This document shows positions 1-6,063 of a DNA stretch of 7,627 bases, piece after piece (the stretch's first letter is position 1; every line of letters starts with the position of its first letter). The stretch lies in contig JAJRYW010000674.1 of the NCBI GenBank assembly GCA_024275555.1, forward strand, positions 1 through 7,627, written 5' to 3'. A program made the translations under genes and the position numbers. A model generated the notes under the pieces. That model ran no database searches, was not told the origin of the DNA, and was given only the letters and a program-made list of their open reading frames with translations. The DNA is from Calditrichota bacterium. Lineage in GTDB: Bacteria; Calditrichota; Calditrichia; RBG-13-44-9; J075.

Positions 1-8
1 TGCACTTA

Positions 9-115
9 AATAAACGTCACTTCGTACTTGCTGGCTTCGACGGGCTCAGCCAGCAGTCCCAGCCAGGAGGCTGAGCCCGTCGAAGCCGAGAGTGCCTGAA
101 AAAGTGTCGTTTATT
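9..115. repeat. Inverted-repeat element with perfect 19-bp core arms
   Basis: The core arms are GGCTTCGACGGGCTCAGCC at 33-51 and its exact reverse complement at 69-87, separated by 17 bases. Farther out, AATAAACGTCAC (9-20) pairs with GTGTCGTTTATT (104-115) with one mismatch in 12. The segments between outer and inner arms are diverged but similar in length. The whole is therefore a long imperfect palindrome and not just a hairpin. The core resembles the TTCGACxxGCTCAG palindromes that I recall as dispersed intergenic repeats in many bacterial genomes. That assignment is from memory and only one copy is visible here. It could act as a strong RNA hairpin between convergent transcripts, but no T run follows it. 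Confidence 0.75.
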
Positions 116-176
116 CAATGCCATTTACTTAATTCACGGGTCTATAATCAAATTTTCCGGGTGTGGCTATTCTGAG

Positions 177-196
177 TATCAAAATCAGGTTTGATA
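177..196 (+). other. Small AT-rich hairpin with T-rich tail, weak terminator candidate
   Basis: TATCAAA (177-183) and TTTGATA (190-196) form a perfect 7-bp inverted repeat around a 6-base loop. On the plus strand it is followed by TTTCTGTTTTGTT. The shape is that of a weak intrinsic terminator for a plus-strand transcript entering from the left, but the stem has only one GC pair and no gene is visible to use it. It may be chance in AT-rich DNA. Confidence 0.25.
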
Positions 197-248
197 TTTC
201 TGTTTTGTTATTCTGGTAAACTGAGTGCACCCCGGGCAAAGCGAAGTT

Positions 249-297
249 ATCCTGTCGATCCTGCCGCCTAAGCGGGCCTTCGGCGTTCATCCCGTCA
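249..297. repeat. Degenerate ATCCTGTCG-type units
   Basis: ATCCTGTCG (249-257) is followed directly by ATCCTGCCG (258-266), and a third form, ATCCCGTCA (289-297), precedes a run of A. The unit resembles the 'ATCCTGTTAATCCTGTC' intergenic repeat that I recall from several bacterial groups. The link is from memory, and only the internal repetition is seen directly. Confidence 0.35.
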
Positions 298-352
298 AAA
301 AAACACAAGTATTAACGGTTTACACCCACCCAATCACATAGGGCCCGAAAAT

Positions 353-378
353 CTCGGCGACCTCTGCGTCTCGGCGGC
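353..378. repeat. Short CTCGGCG/CTCTGCG tandem repeat
   Basis: Three near-identical units follow each other: CTCGGCGAC (353-361), CTCTGCGTC (362-370) and CTCGGCGGC (370-378, sharing one base with the second), then AAAAT. The sequence resembles the 'CTCTGCGTCTCTGCGGTGAAA' family that I recall as a dispersed intergenic repeat. It lies 40 bases beyond the pgeF stop and contains no gene. Confidence 0.4.
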
Positions 379-417
379 AAAATTGTGTAACGAAAAGAGT
401 TGTTCATGTTGGATAGT

Positions 418-1200
418 TTATTGGAATCGGATCACATTGACCAATCGCTGTGCGGTTTGCTGGCGGCGGTAAGAGTAAAGAAGTAAGCTGCTGCAGGCGG
501 TGCATTCGCCGGAGATAAAGAATTGCCCGGCAGGAATCCCCAATTCCCCCAATTGATGAGCGAGAAAGCCGGAGAAGTCAAAATGAAGCCGGTTGTTTTT
601 CTGGGTCAGGTACACATCCGGGAAGTGATTTTTAAACTCCGGGCCCACCTCGTAGCAGCAGGCGCGAATATGCGGGGCCACTGCCGCCCAACAATCCTCC
701 GGGCGGGCGTTCCAGCGCTGCGCCATGGCTTTTACCAATTGCGGTATAATGCCTGCGGCGGCGCCGCGCCAGCCGGCGTGGGCAATTCCGATTGCCGGAA
801 CTGTGGGCAAAACCACGAACACCGCTGCACAATCGGCGGTTCGGATTACCAAAGGAAGGCCGGCCTGGTCGGTGTAGAAGCCGTCGCAGTTCCGGTACAC
901 CCCGGCGTTCCGGACGTATAACACATCTGCACGGTGGACTTGTTCTGCTGTAGCCGTTCCGGCAGGTTGATAGCCTTGCTGCATCAGCCAGGAACAGGCG
1001 GCGTCTCCCAGCAATGATTCCGGGGAGAGCGGAGATGCGGCGGAGCAGCGCTGCGGCGCGCAGGTCTCTTTGGTTGAGGCGGCCAGGCTGGAATATACGC
1101 TTACGTTCAAACGGGAAATGGGAAGCAGATAAGTTATCCGGCGCTGAGCCGGCTCAACAACTGCTTCCCATTTTACAGCCTTGCCCTCTTGCAACTTCAT
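418..1200 (-). CDS. pgeF: PgeF/YfiH-family peptidoglycan editing factor (laccase-domain protein)
   Basis: This 260-residue protein belongs to the YfiH/DUF152 'polyphenol oxidase' fold family. E. coli PgeF is linked to removal of wrongly made peptidoglycan precursors carrying L-Ser in place of L-Ala, and the mammalian homologue LACC1/FAMIN is a purine-nucleoside enzyme. The exact reaction here is not set by sequence. The metal-site motifs are present in order: QVH (His89), TADC (Cys124) and HAGWRG (His141). Later family signatures are APHIRACCYEVG (176-186) and CTACSSLLLYSYRR (233-246). Length fits the family. The ATG starts 2 bases after the rseP stop (TGATAATG) and has no clear Shine-Dalgarno, which suggests translational coupling to rseP. 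Residues 30-70 do not show the usual 'R-GG-S...NL' signature clearly, so the N-terminal part is divergent. No signal peptide is seen, so it is probably cytoplasmic. Confidence 0.93.
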   Translation of the reverse strand: MKLQEGKAVKWEAVVEPAQRRITYLLPISRLNVSVYSSLAASTKETCAPQRCSAASPLSPESLLGDAACSWLMQQGYQPAGTATAEQVHRADVLYVRNAGVYRNCDGFYTDQAGLPLVIRTADCAAVFVVLPTVPAIGIAHAGWRGAAAGIIPQLVKAMAQRWNARPEDCWAAVAPHIRACCYEVGPEFKNHFPDVYLTQKNNRLHFDFSGFLAHQLGELGIPAGQFFISGECTACSSLLLYSYRRQQTAQRLVNVIRFQ

Positions 1201-1202
1201 TA

Positions 1203-2519
1203 TCAGAAAAATCGCAGGATATCATTGTAGAAGATGAAGATCATCAGCAGGAACAGAAAGGCCATGCCTACTTGCTGGATAGCCATCTTCACTTTGACCG
1301 GCAACGGTTTGCGCATGGCTCCCTCAATCAGCACAATTACCAGGTGGCCGCCATCCAGCGCCGGGATCGGCAGAATGTTGATAATTGCCAGCACTACACT
1401 CAAAATAGCAATGAGGCGGATCAGGTTGAGGAAATCCTGCTGGGCGGCGTCCCCGGCCAGCTTGGTAATCGCCAGCGGCCCGGCCAGGGTCTCTTTGGGA
1501 GAATCTTTGCCGGTCAACAACCGGGAAAAACCCTGGATGTTGGTTTCGGCCCAGAACACCGATTCCTGAAAACCTTTGGCCATCGCCGGTAGAAAAGCGA
1601 CTTCGATATGCTGAATGGGGTAAGTGATTCCAATCCGGCCGACTTTCTGGTCTGTTCCCCCGGGGTTTTGGATGGTCACCGGTTGGGGAGTGATCTGTAC
1701 CTCCAGGGTTTGATCGCCGCGCTGGATACGGAAATTGAGCGGCTTGCCGGGGCTGGCGCTGACAATCTCGGACATGGCATACCAATCGGCAATCGCGGAG
1801 TCGTTAATGGCTATAATGCGATCCCCTTCCTGCAGGCCGGCCCGGGCCGCCGGATAATCCGGGGCCAGTTGCCCGACTTCCGCCGGGTGATATGCGTTCA
1901 TCCCCAATCGCCGGATATCCTGAATTTTAAGATGGGCCGTGTTCAGCACAATCGATTTGATTTGACCGTTCCGCTCAATCGTATAGGTAATCGGCGAGCC
2001 CAGGTTCTGTAAAAAGCTGCGTCCCACATCATTCCAGTTGTTTACCGGATTGTCATTGATTTTAAGCAGCTTATCGCCTGCTTGGAAGCCCAGGCTGTCG
2101 GCAATGCTTCCCGGGGCCACCCGGCCAATAGTGTTGGTGGGAATGACTGCTTCGCCCTGGGACCAGGTAAGCATCCCGAACAGAAAAACTGCCAGCAGAA
2201 AGTTCATAAACACCCCGGCGCACAAGATAATGGCTTTCTGCCAGGTCGGTTTCGACATAAACTCATGAGGCGCCCCGGTCAGGTTGTTCTCATCGAGACT
2301 CTCATCAATCATTCCGCTCATTTTCACATAACCGCCCAGGGGAATCGCGGAAATGCAATACTCGGTGTCGCCGATTTTTTTGCTGATAATCCGGGGCGGG
2401 AAACCGATTGAAAATCGCTCCACCCGCACACCAAACAACTTGGCGGCGAGGAAGTGGCCCAGTTCGTGTACAAAGATCAGTACACCCAGGACAAAGATTA
2501 TTGAAAGAATGTAAATCAT
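1203..2519 (-). CDS. rseP: RseP-type site-2 intramembrane zinc metalloprotease
   Basis: This 438-residue inner-membrane protease belongs to the M50B/site-2 family. In E. coli RseP cuts anti-sigma factor RseA after DegS and also clears leftover signal peptides. No RseA homologue is visible here, so the substrate is unknown. The catalytic HELGH is at 18-22 inside the first membrane helix. A second membrane segment lies near 96-118. Two PDZ domains follow: the first at about 120-195 (core IGRVAPGSIADSLGFQAGD) and the second at about 212-282 (core GQLAPDYPAARAGLQEGD). The membrane segment near 367-388 ends in NILPIPALDGGH (381-392), whose Asp389 is the third zinc ligand, and a last helix covers about 415-432. 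Two PDZ domains and this length match the RseP subgroup. The ATG has GAGAGG 10 bases upstream. The gene lies 123 bases after lpxA and next to pgeF. Confidence 0.96.
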   Translation of the reverse strand: MIYILSIIFVLGVLIFVHELGHFLAAKLFGVRVERFSIGFPPRIISKKIGDTEYCISAIPLGGYVKMSGMIDESLDENNLTGAPHEFMSKPTWQKAIILCAGVFMNFLLAVFLFGMLTWSQGEAVIPTNTIGRVAPGSIADSLGFQAGDKLLKINDNPVNNWNDVGRSFLQNLGSPITYTIERNGQIKSIVLNTAHLKIQDIRRLGMNAYHPAEVGQLAPDYPAARAGLQEGDRIIAINDSAIADWYAMSEIVSASPGKPLNFRIQRGDQTLEVQITPQPVTIQNPGGTDQKVGRIGITYPIQHIEVAFLPAMAKGFQESVFWAETNIQGFSRLLTGKDSPKETLAGPLAITKLAGDAAQQDFLNLIRLIAILSVVLAIINILPIPALDGGHLVIVLIEGAMRKPLPVKVKMAIQQVGMAFLFLLMIFIFYNDILRFF

Positions 2520-2642
2520 ATATTTCTAACCTCTCTTTTGTTGCATGGTTGCGCCGGGAGTAAGCCCGGCAAAGCCTTGGCCGGTTGGCCTTAGTTTGCC
2601 AAATATCTGCCATGTTCGGACCAAAGACGAGTTATCCTTTAA
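2520..2642 (-). other. lpxA-rseP intergenic gap
   Basis: These 123 bases separate lpxA from rseP. The gap contains a 6-bp perfect stem, GCCGGG (2553-2558) and CCCGGC (2565-2570), and the rseP ribosome site GAGAGG (2530-2535 on the minus strand). On the minus strand the stem is not followed by a T run, so it is not a normal intrinsic terminator. I see no convincing promoter and no remnant of a missing gene such as lpxB. Confidence 0.4.
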
Positions 2643-3407
2643 TTATTCCCCGCTGGCATTTTCCACAAAAGCGATAATATGCTGCACTTCCGGCAATTGG
2701 GTAAGCGTTTCCTGTATTTGCCGGATTGCTTCGGCCCGGTTCAGATTGCTGCGGAAGATCAATCGATAAGCGCGCTTGATTTCTGCCAACGTTTCTTTGC
2801 TAAAGCCATGGCGGGTGAGGCCAATGTGATTTACGCCGCCATATTGCAGCGGTTCACCCATGGCCAGAATATAGGGCGGCACATCTTTGGCAACCCGGTA
2901 TCCGCCGCCAATAAAGGCATAAGCGCCAATCCGGGTAAACTGGTGCACGGCAGACATTCCCCCGATGGTAGCGTGGTCTTCAATCTCGACATGCCCGGCC
3001 AACTGAACCACGTTGGCCAGAATCACATGTTCACCCAGAACGCAGTCGTGGGCTACATGACTATAGGCCATGAGATAACAATTTTTGCCGATCACGGTTT
3101 TTCCGCTATAGCTGGTTCCCCGGTTTACGGTGGCAAACTCACGGATGGTGGTGCCCTCGCCTATTTCCAAAATAGTTTTTTCTCCGGCGTACTTCAAATC
3201 TTGCGGTTGGGTGCCCAGCACGGCGCCTTTGCAGACCGTAACCGCTTTTCCCAGTCGTGCACCCGAGGCAATCAGCGCCTGGGATTCGATCCGGCAATCA
3301 TCGCCGATAATCACATTCTCTTCGATCACACTAAACGGGCCAATGCTGACATTGTTCCCCATCTCTGCGCCGGGATGAACAATTGCATTGGGATGAATAG
3401 ATGTCAT
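2643..3407 (-). CDS. lpxA: UDP-N-acetylglucosamine acyltransferase LpxA
   Basis: LpxA transfers an (R)-3-hydroxyacyl chain from acyl carrier protein to the 3-OH of UDP-GlcNAc, the first step of lipid A synthesis, in the cytoplasm as a trimer. The 254-residue length is close to the 262 of E. coli. Residues 1 to about 185 are hexapeptide repeats forming a left-handed beta-helix, for example IHPNAIVHPGAEMGNNVSIG. The catalytic region HVAHDC (117-122) places His120 at the E. coli His125 position. LAGHV (137-140) and AVHQF (153-157) supply His139 and His155. Gly168 aligns with E. coli Gly173, the hydrocarbon-ruler position that permits a long acyl chain. A helical C-terminal part (about 195-254) follows. 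The ATG has AGGAG 4 bases upstream. It starts 48 bases after fabZ ends and a hairpin lies in that gap. No lpxB follows. Confidence 0.97.
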   Translation of the reverse strand: MTSIHPNAIVHPGAEMGNNVSIGPFSVIEENVIIGDDCRIESQALIASGARLGKAVTVCKGAVLGTQPQDLKYAGEKTILEIGEGTTIREFATVNRGTSYSGKTVIGKNCYLMAYSHVAHDCVLGEHVILANVVQLAGHVEIEDHATIGGMSAVHQFTRIGAYAFIGGGYRVAKDVPPYILAMGEPLQYGGVNHIGLTRHGFSKETLAEIKRAYRLIFRSNLNRAEAIRQIQETLTQLPEVQHIIAFVENASGE

Positions 3408-3411
3408 AATA

Positions 3412-3416
3412 CTCCT
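3412..3416 (-). promoter_or_regulatory. lpxA ribosome binding site
   Basis: AGGAG on the minus strand ends 4 bases before the lpxA ATG. It lies only a few bases past the hairpin at 3421-3436, so folding of that hairpin could influence access to it. Confidence 0.65.
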
Positions 3417-3420
3417 GCTA

Positions 3421-3436
3421 CAGGCAACATTGCCTG
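3421..3436. other. Perfect 7-bp inverted repeat between fabZ and lpxA
   Basis: CAGGCAA (3421-3427) and TTGCCTG (3430-3436) are exact reverse complements with only 2 bases between, so in RNA a 6-bp stem with a 4-base loop is more likely. On the minus strand it sits between the lpxC-fabZ stop and the lpxA ribosome site, with no T run after it, so it should not end the operon transcript. On the plus strand it is followed 3 bases later by TTTTTTCTTT, giving it the form of a terminator of antisense transcription. Confidence 0.5.
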
Positions 3437-3455
3437 CGGTTTTTTCTTTGGCAAC

Positions 3456-4865
3456 TTACCGGTCAACAATGGCAGCCAACAGTTCGGCTTCGGCCACGAC
3501 TTCGCCGTCGACCAGCGCTTTTCCGTACATTTTGCAAGAGGTGGCCCGGCGACGCAGCAATTCGCACTCGAAGATCAACTGGGCGCCCGGGTAAACCGGT
3601 TTGCGGAAACGTACTTTATCCATACCCATAAAATAGACCAGTTTATTATCGGGATTTTCTTCGCCGTTCAAGAGCATAATTCCGCCGGTTTGGGCCATGG
3701 CCTCGATGATAATCACCCCGGGCATAATCGGGTGACCGGGAAAATGACCCTGGAAAAACTCCTCATTGCCGGTTACGTTCTTCAAGCCGACAATTCGTTT
3801 ACCGGCCTCAAACTCCACAATCCGGTCTACAAACAAAAAGGGGTAGCGATGGGGAAGAATGCGCTTGATAGCGTTAATATCAAACACGACTCCTTTTTGG
3901 GAGACGGTTTGGTATTTCCGGGTAAGCTGCTGCTTCAGGTAATACTCCCGCAAGCGCCGGGCAAACTCGATATTGCTCTGGTGGCCCGGCCGGGCGGCCA
4001 GTATTTGGCCTTTGATGGGCGCTCCTACCAGGTAGAGGTCTCCCAGCATGTCCAACAGCTTATGACGCGCCGGTTCATTGTGAAAACGCAAGGTGCGGTT
4101 GTTTAAAATCCCGTTTTCGCCGACAAAGGCTTTGCCGTTTATCTTCAGGCTTTCCCGGATTTTGCTCATATTAATGTCTTCCAGTTCCTTGTCGCAGATT
4201 ACCACGGCGTTGTCCAGGCTGCCGCCCTTGATCAGCCCCTGCTCGATAAGCATCTCCACCTCGTGTAAAAAACAGAAGGTGCGCGCCGGGGCAAACTCGG
4301 TGATAAACTCTTTTTCCATGGAAAACAAGCCGGAATGCTGGCTGCCCAAAGCGGGATTCTTATAGTCGATCATCACCGTGATCCGAAAATTATCCAGGGG
4401 CAGGGCAACAATATCGATTCCTTTGTTGGCATTGTGAAAATGCAAGGTTTCCTCGACCACCAAATAGTTTTTGGGGGCGTCTTGTTCCAATATCTCCGCT
4501 TCCAGAAGCACATTTACAAACGGCATGGCGCTGCCGTCGCCTACCGGCGGCTCGCCGGCGGTTAACTCGATGCGCAGATTATCAATCTGTAATCCGGCCA
4601 CGGCGGCCAGGACATGTTCTACAGTGTAAATCGTACATCCGTCTTTGTGCAGGTTGGTTCCCCGCAGGCTGTCGATGGAATTATCCTGCATCACATAGTC
4701 TACCAGGGCGGGGACCTCCACGCTGTCCGGCAGATCGGTGCGGGTAAAGACAATTCCGTAATTCTCCGGGGCGGGTTTAAAGGTGATGGTGGAGCGTTTC
4801 CCGGTATGCAGACCGACCCCGGTGTAGGAGGCGGCTTTCTTTATTGATCGTTGCTTTTTAACCAT
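3456..4865 (-). CDS. lpxC-fabZ: Bifunctional LpxC-FabZ: UDP-3-O-acyl-GlcNAc deacetylase fused to 3-hydroxyacyl-ACP dehydratase
   Basis: This is one chain of 469 residues with two enzymes. LpxC (about 1-310) removes the acetyl group of UDP-3-O-acyl-GlcNAc, the committed lipid A step. FabZ (about 327-469) dehydrates (3R)-hydroxyacyl-ACP in fatty acid elongation. The LpxC zinc ligands are His84 (TVEHVLAA), His268 and Asp272 (RHKLLDMLGD), with Glu83 and His295 (GHQSN) at the other catalytic positions. The FabZ pair is His374 (GHFPGHPIMPG) and Glu388 (IIIEAMAQ), after ILPHRYPFLFVDR. Residues about 306-327 look like a linker. I chose the ATG at 4865 because GGGGA lies 8 bases upstream and MVKKQRSIKK matches the usual family start. 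An in-frame ATG at 4886 adds seven residues but has no ribosome site. Such fusions are known in Bacteroidota and relatives. It lies 81 bases after lpxD. Confidence 0.96.
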   Translation of the reverse strand: MVKKQRSIKKAASYTGVGLHTGKRSTITFKPAPENYGIVFTRTDLPDSVEVPALVDYVMQDNSIDSLRGTNLHKDGCTIYTVEHVLAAVAGLQIDNLRIELTAGEPPVGDGSAMPFVNVLLEAEILEQDAPKNYLVVEETLHFHNANKGIDIVALPLDNFRITVMIDYKNPALGSQHSGLFSMEKEFITEFAPARTFCFLHEVEMLIEQGLIKGGSLDNAVVICDKELEDINMSKIRESLKINGKAFVGENGILNNRTLRFHNEPARHKLLDMLGDLYLVGAPIKGQILAARPGHQSNIEFARRLREYYLKQQLTRKYQTVSQKGVVFDINAIKRILPHRYPFLFVDRIVEFEAGKRIVGLKNVTGNEEFFQGHFPGHPIMPGVIIIEAMAQTGGIMLLNGEENPDNKLVYFMGMDKVRFRKPVYPGAQLIFECELLRRRATSCKMYGKALVDGEVVAEAELLAAIVDR

Positions 4866-4873
4866 AGTTATAT

Positions 4874-4878
4874 TCCCC
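4874..4878 (-). promoter_or_regulatory. Ribosome binding site deciding the lpxC-fabZ start
   Basis: GGGGA on the minus strand, 8 bases before the ATG at 4865, is the only purine-rich candidate near either possible start. Sequence before the upstream ATG (4886) has nothing similar. It is a moderate, non-consensus site. Confidence 0.45.
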
Positions 4879-4946
4879 GATGTCATCCGAATAGTTTGCT
4901 ACGCCAAACCGGTTCCGGATTTATACCTTTAATTTAGAGGTTCCTT

Positions 4947-5981
4947 TCAGGAGTCATTCTTCAAAGATTCGATTTCTTTTTCCAATTTCCGCACCCGTTT
5001 AATGAGTTCCGGGAGCTGCGACAGCGACGCTTCGATACGCTTGGTTTGGGCCATGGGCCGGGCGTAGGCCCCCAGCCAGACTTCCCCTTCCGGGATGGCT
5101 TTGGCAACCCCGGACTTGGCGCCGATTTGAACCCGGTCGCCAATGGTAATATGCCCGACCATTCCCACCTGGCCGCCGATCATCACCTGTTTGCCGATTT
5201 TGGTGCTGCCGGAGATGCCGGTCTGGGCGGCCATCACGGTATGTTCCCCGATGACAACATTATGAGCAATCTGCACCATATTATCCAGTTTTACCCCGGT
5301 TTTAATGCGGGTTTCCCCCATGGTGGCCCGGTCGACAGCGCAATTGGCGCCAAGTTCCACATCGTCTTCCAACACCACAATTCCCAATTGGGGGATTTTA
5401 TGGAAGCGGCCCTGGTAGGGCGCAAAACCAAATCCGTCGCTGCCAATTACGACGCCGTTATGGAGAATAACCCGGTTGCCAATCCGGCAGCCTTCCCGGA
5501 TACTGACCAGCGGATAGAGCAGGCAATCTGCGCCGATCTCGGCGTCGTTGAGAATCACGCAGTTTGGCAAAATACGAGTTCGCTCGCCAATAGTTACCCG
5601 TTCGCCGATATAAACATTGGCCCCAATGGCGCACTCATTGCCTATTTGGGCGGTCGGGCTGACCACGGCGCTGGGGTGTATGCCCGGCTCAATAAGCTCC
5701 CCGGGCGGATTAAACAGCAAAAACGCCTGTAAAAACCCATAGTAGGCATCGGGCGTCTTGATGTAAGGGATGGTTGGCTCAACCCCGGCGTTGGCATCAA
5801 TGATGACCGCGGCGGCCCGGGTTTGCTCCAAATAGCGGCGATACTTGGGGTTGGCTAAAAAGGTGATCTCAGCGGGCCCGGCTTTGTCGATCTCGGCGGT
5901 CCCCCGGACTTCCAGGTCTGCCGGTCCATGCAGTTCTCCCCCGATTTTTTGGGCGATTTCCTGCAAAGTCAATGCAGGCAT
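4947..5981 (-). CDS. lpxD: UDP-3-O-(3-hydroxyacyl)glucosamine N-acyltransferase LpxD
   Basis: LpxD adds the second hydroxyacyl chain, to the 2-amino group of UDP-3-O-acyl-GlcN, the third step of lipid A synthesis. It is a cytoplasmic trimer. The protein has 344 residues, against 341 in E. coli. Residues 1 to about 95 form the uridine-binding domain (EIDKAGPAEITFLANPKYRRYL). Residues about 98-290 are hexapeptide repeats of a left-handed beta-helix, and 310-343 is a helical tail that is charged toward its end. The catalytic motif QIAHNVVIG places His240 at the E. coli His239 position. VGHI gives His277 for E. coli His276. The start at 5981 is set by AAGGAG 6 bases upstream. An in-frame ATG at 6026 would add 15 residues lacking family similarity. 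The gene follows ompH after 147 bases containing a probable terminator, so it may head its own transcription unit with lpxC-fabZ and lpxA. Confidence 0.97.
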   Translation of the reverse strand: MPALTLQEIAQKIGGELHGPADLEVRGTAEIDKAGPAEITFLANPKYRRYLEQTRAAAVIIDANAGVEPTIPYIKTPDAYYGFLQAFLLFNPPGELIEPGIHPSAVVSPTAQIGNECAIGANVYIGERVTIGERTRILPNCVILNDAEIGADCLLYPLVSIREGCRIGNRVILHNGVVIGSDGFGFAPYQGRFHKIPQLGIVVLEDDVELGANCAVDRATMGETRIKTGVKLDNMVQIAHNVVIGEHTVMAAQTGISGSTKIGKQVMIGGQVGMVGHITIGDRVQIGAKSGVAKAIPEGEVWLGAYARPMAQTKRIEASLSQLPELIKRVRKLEKEIESLKNDS

Positions 5982-5987
5982 AAACGT

Positions 5988-5993
5988 CTCCTT
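5988..5993 (-). promoter_or_regulatory. Ribosome binding site deciding the lpxD start
   Basis: AAGGAG on the minus strand lies 6 bases before the ATG at 5981. It lies downstream of the alternative ATG at 6026 and inside that longer reading frame, which supports the shorter 344-residue protein. Confidence 0.75.
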
Positions 5994-6063
5994 TTTGTAG
6001 ACAATCCGGAATAGGCGCGCAGGCAAGCGTCATCGGCGGGGTCCTCTCAAACCATCTGTTGCC

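Larger units (their letters stand above)
1..417. other. Non-coding, repeat-bearing intergenic region downstream of pgeF
   Basis: I found no open frame here with recognisable protein character on either strand. The stretch holds an inverted-repeat element (about 9-115), a small AT-rich hairpin (177-196), a group of ATCCTGTCG-like units (249-297), and a CTCGGCG-type repeat (353-378). No hairpin followed by a T run lies on the minus strand directly after the pgeF stop, so the end of that transcript is not obvious. The run of seven T on the minus strand (297-303) has no GC stem before it. The region continues beyond the left edge, so the neighbouring gene is unknown. Confidence 0.7.

Noticed and set aside
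1..417. CRISPR array, tRNA or small RNA gene in the left intergenic region.
   Set aside because: No regular repeat-spacer pattern, no cloverleaf and no promoter-terminator pair could be made out. The repeats differ from each other and are irregularly spaced.
1014..2012. Plus-strand open frames opposite pgeF and rseP.
   Set aside because: They overlap unmistakable pgeF and rseP coding sequence, and their translations lack domain or membrane character.
2553..2570. GCCGGG/CCCGGC stem between lpxA and rseP as a terminator.
   Set aside because: On the coding strand it is followed by CGCAACCATGC and not by a T run, and the stem has only six pairs.
2679..4106. A long open frame on the plus strand (475 codons) opposite lpxA and the 3' part of lpxC-fabZ.
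   Set aside because: It is antisense to two proteins with intact catalytic motifs, shows no recognisable family, and has no fitting ribosome site. The codon pattern of the true genes explains its openness.
4866..4886. Upstream ATG at 4886 as the start of lpxC-fabZ, adding seven residues.
   Set aside because: No ribosome site precedes it, while GGGGA precedes the ATG at 4865, and the usual protein start (xxKQRTIK-type) matches the shorter form. It is not fully excluded.
4919..4948. TATAAAT on the minus strand in the lpxD-lpxC gap as a -10 box.
   Set aside because: No acceptable -35 hexamer lies 16-18 bases upstream, and the gap is short within a run of co-directional genes. An AT-rich match alone is not enough.
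5982..6026. Upstream ATG at 6026 as the start of lpxD.
   Set aside because: The extra 15 residues contain the AAGGAG of the downstream start and have no family similarity. The family normally begins near LTLQEIAQKIGGE.
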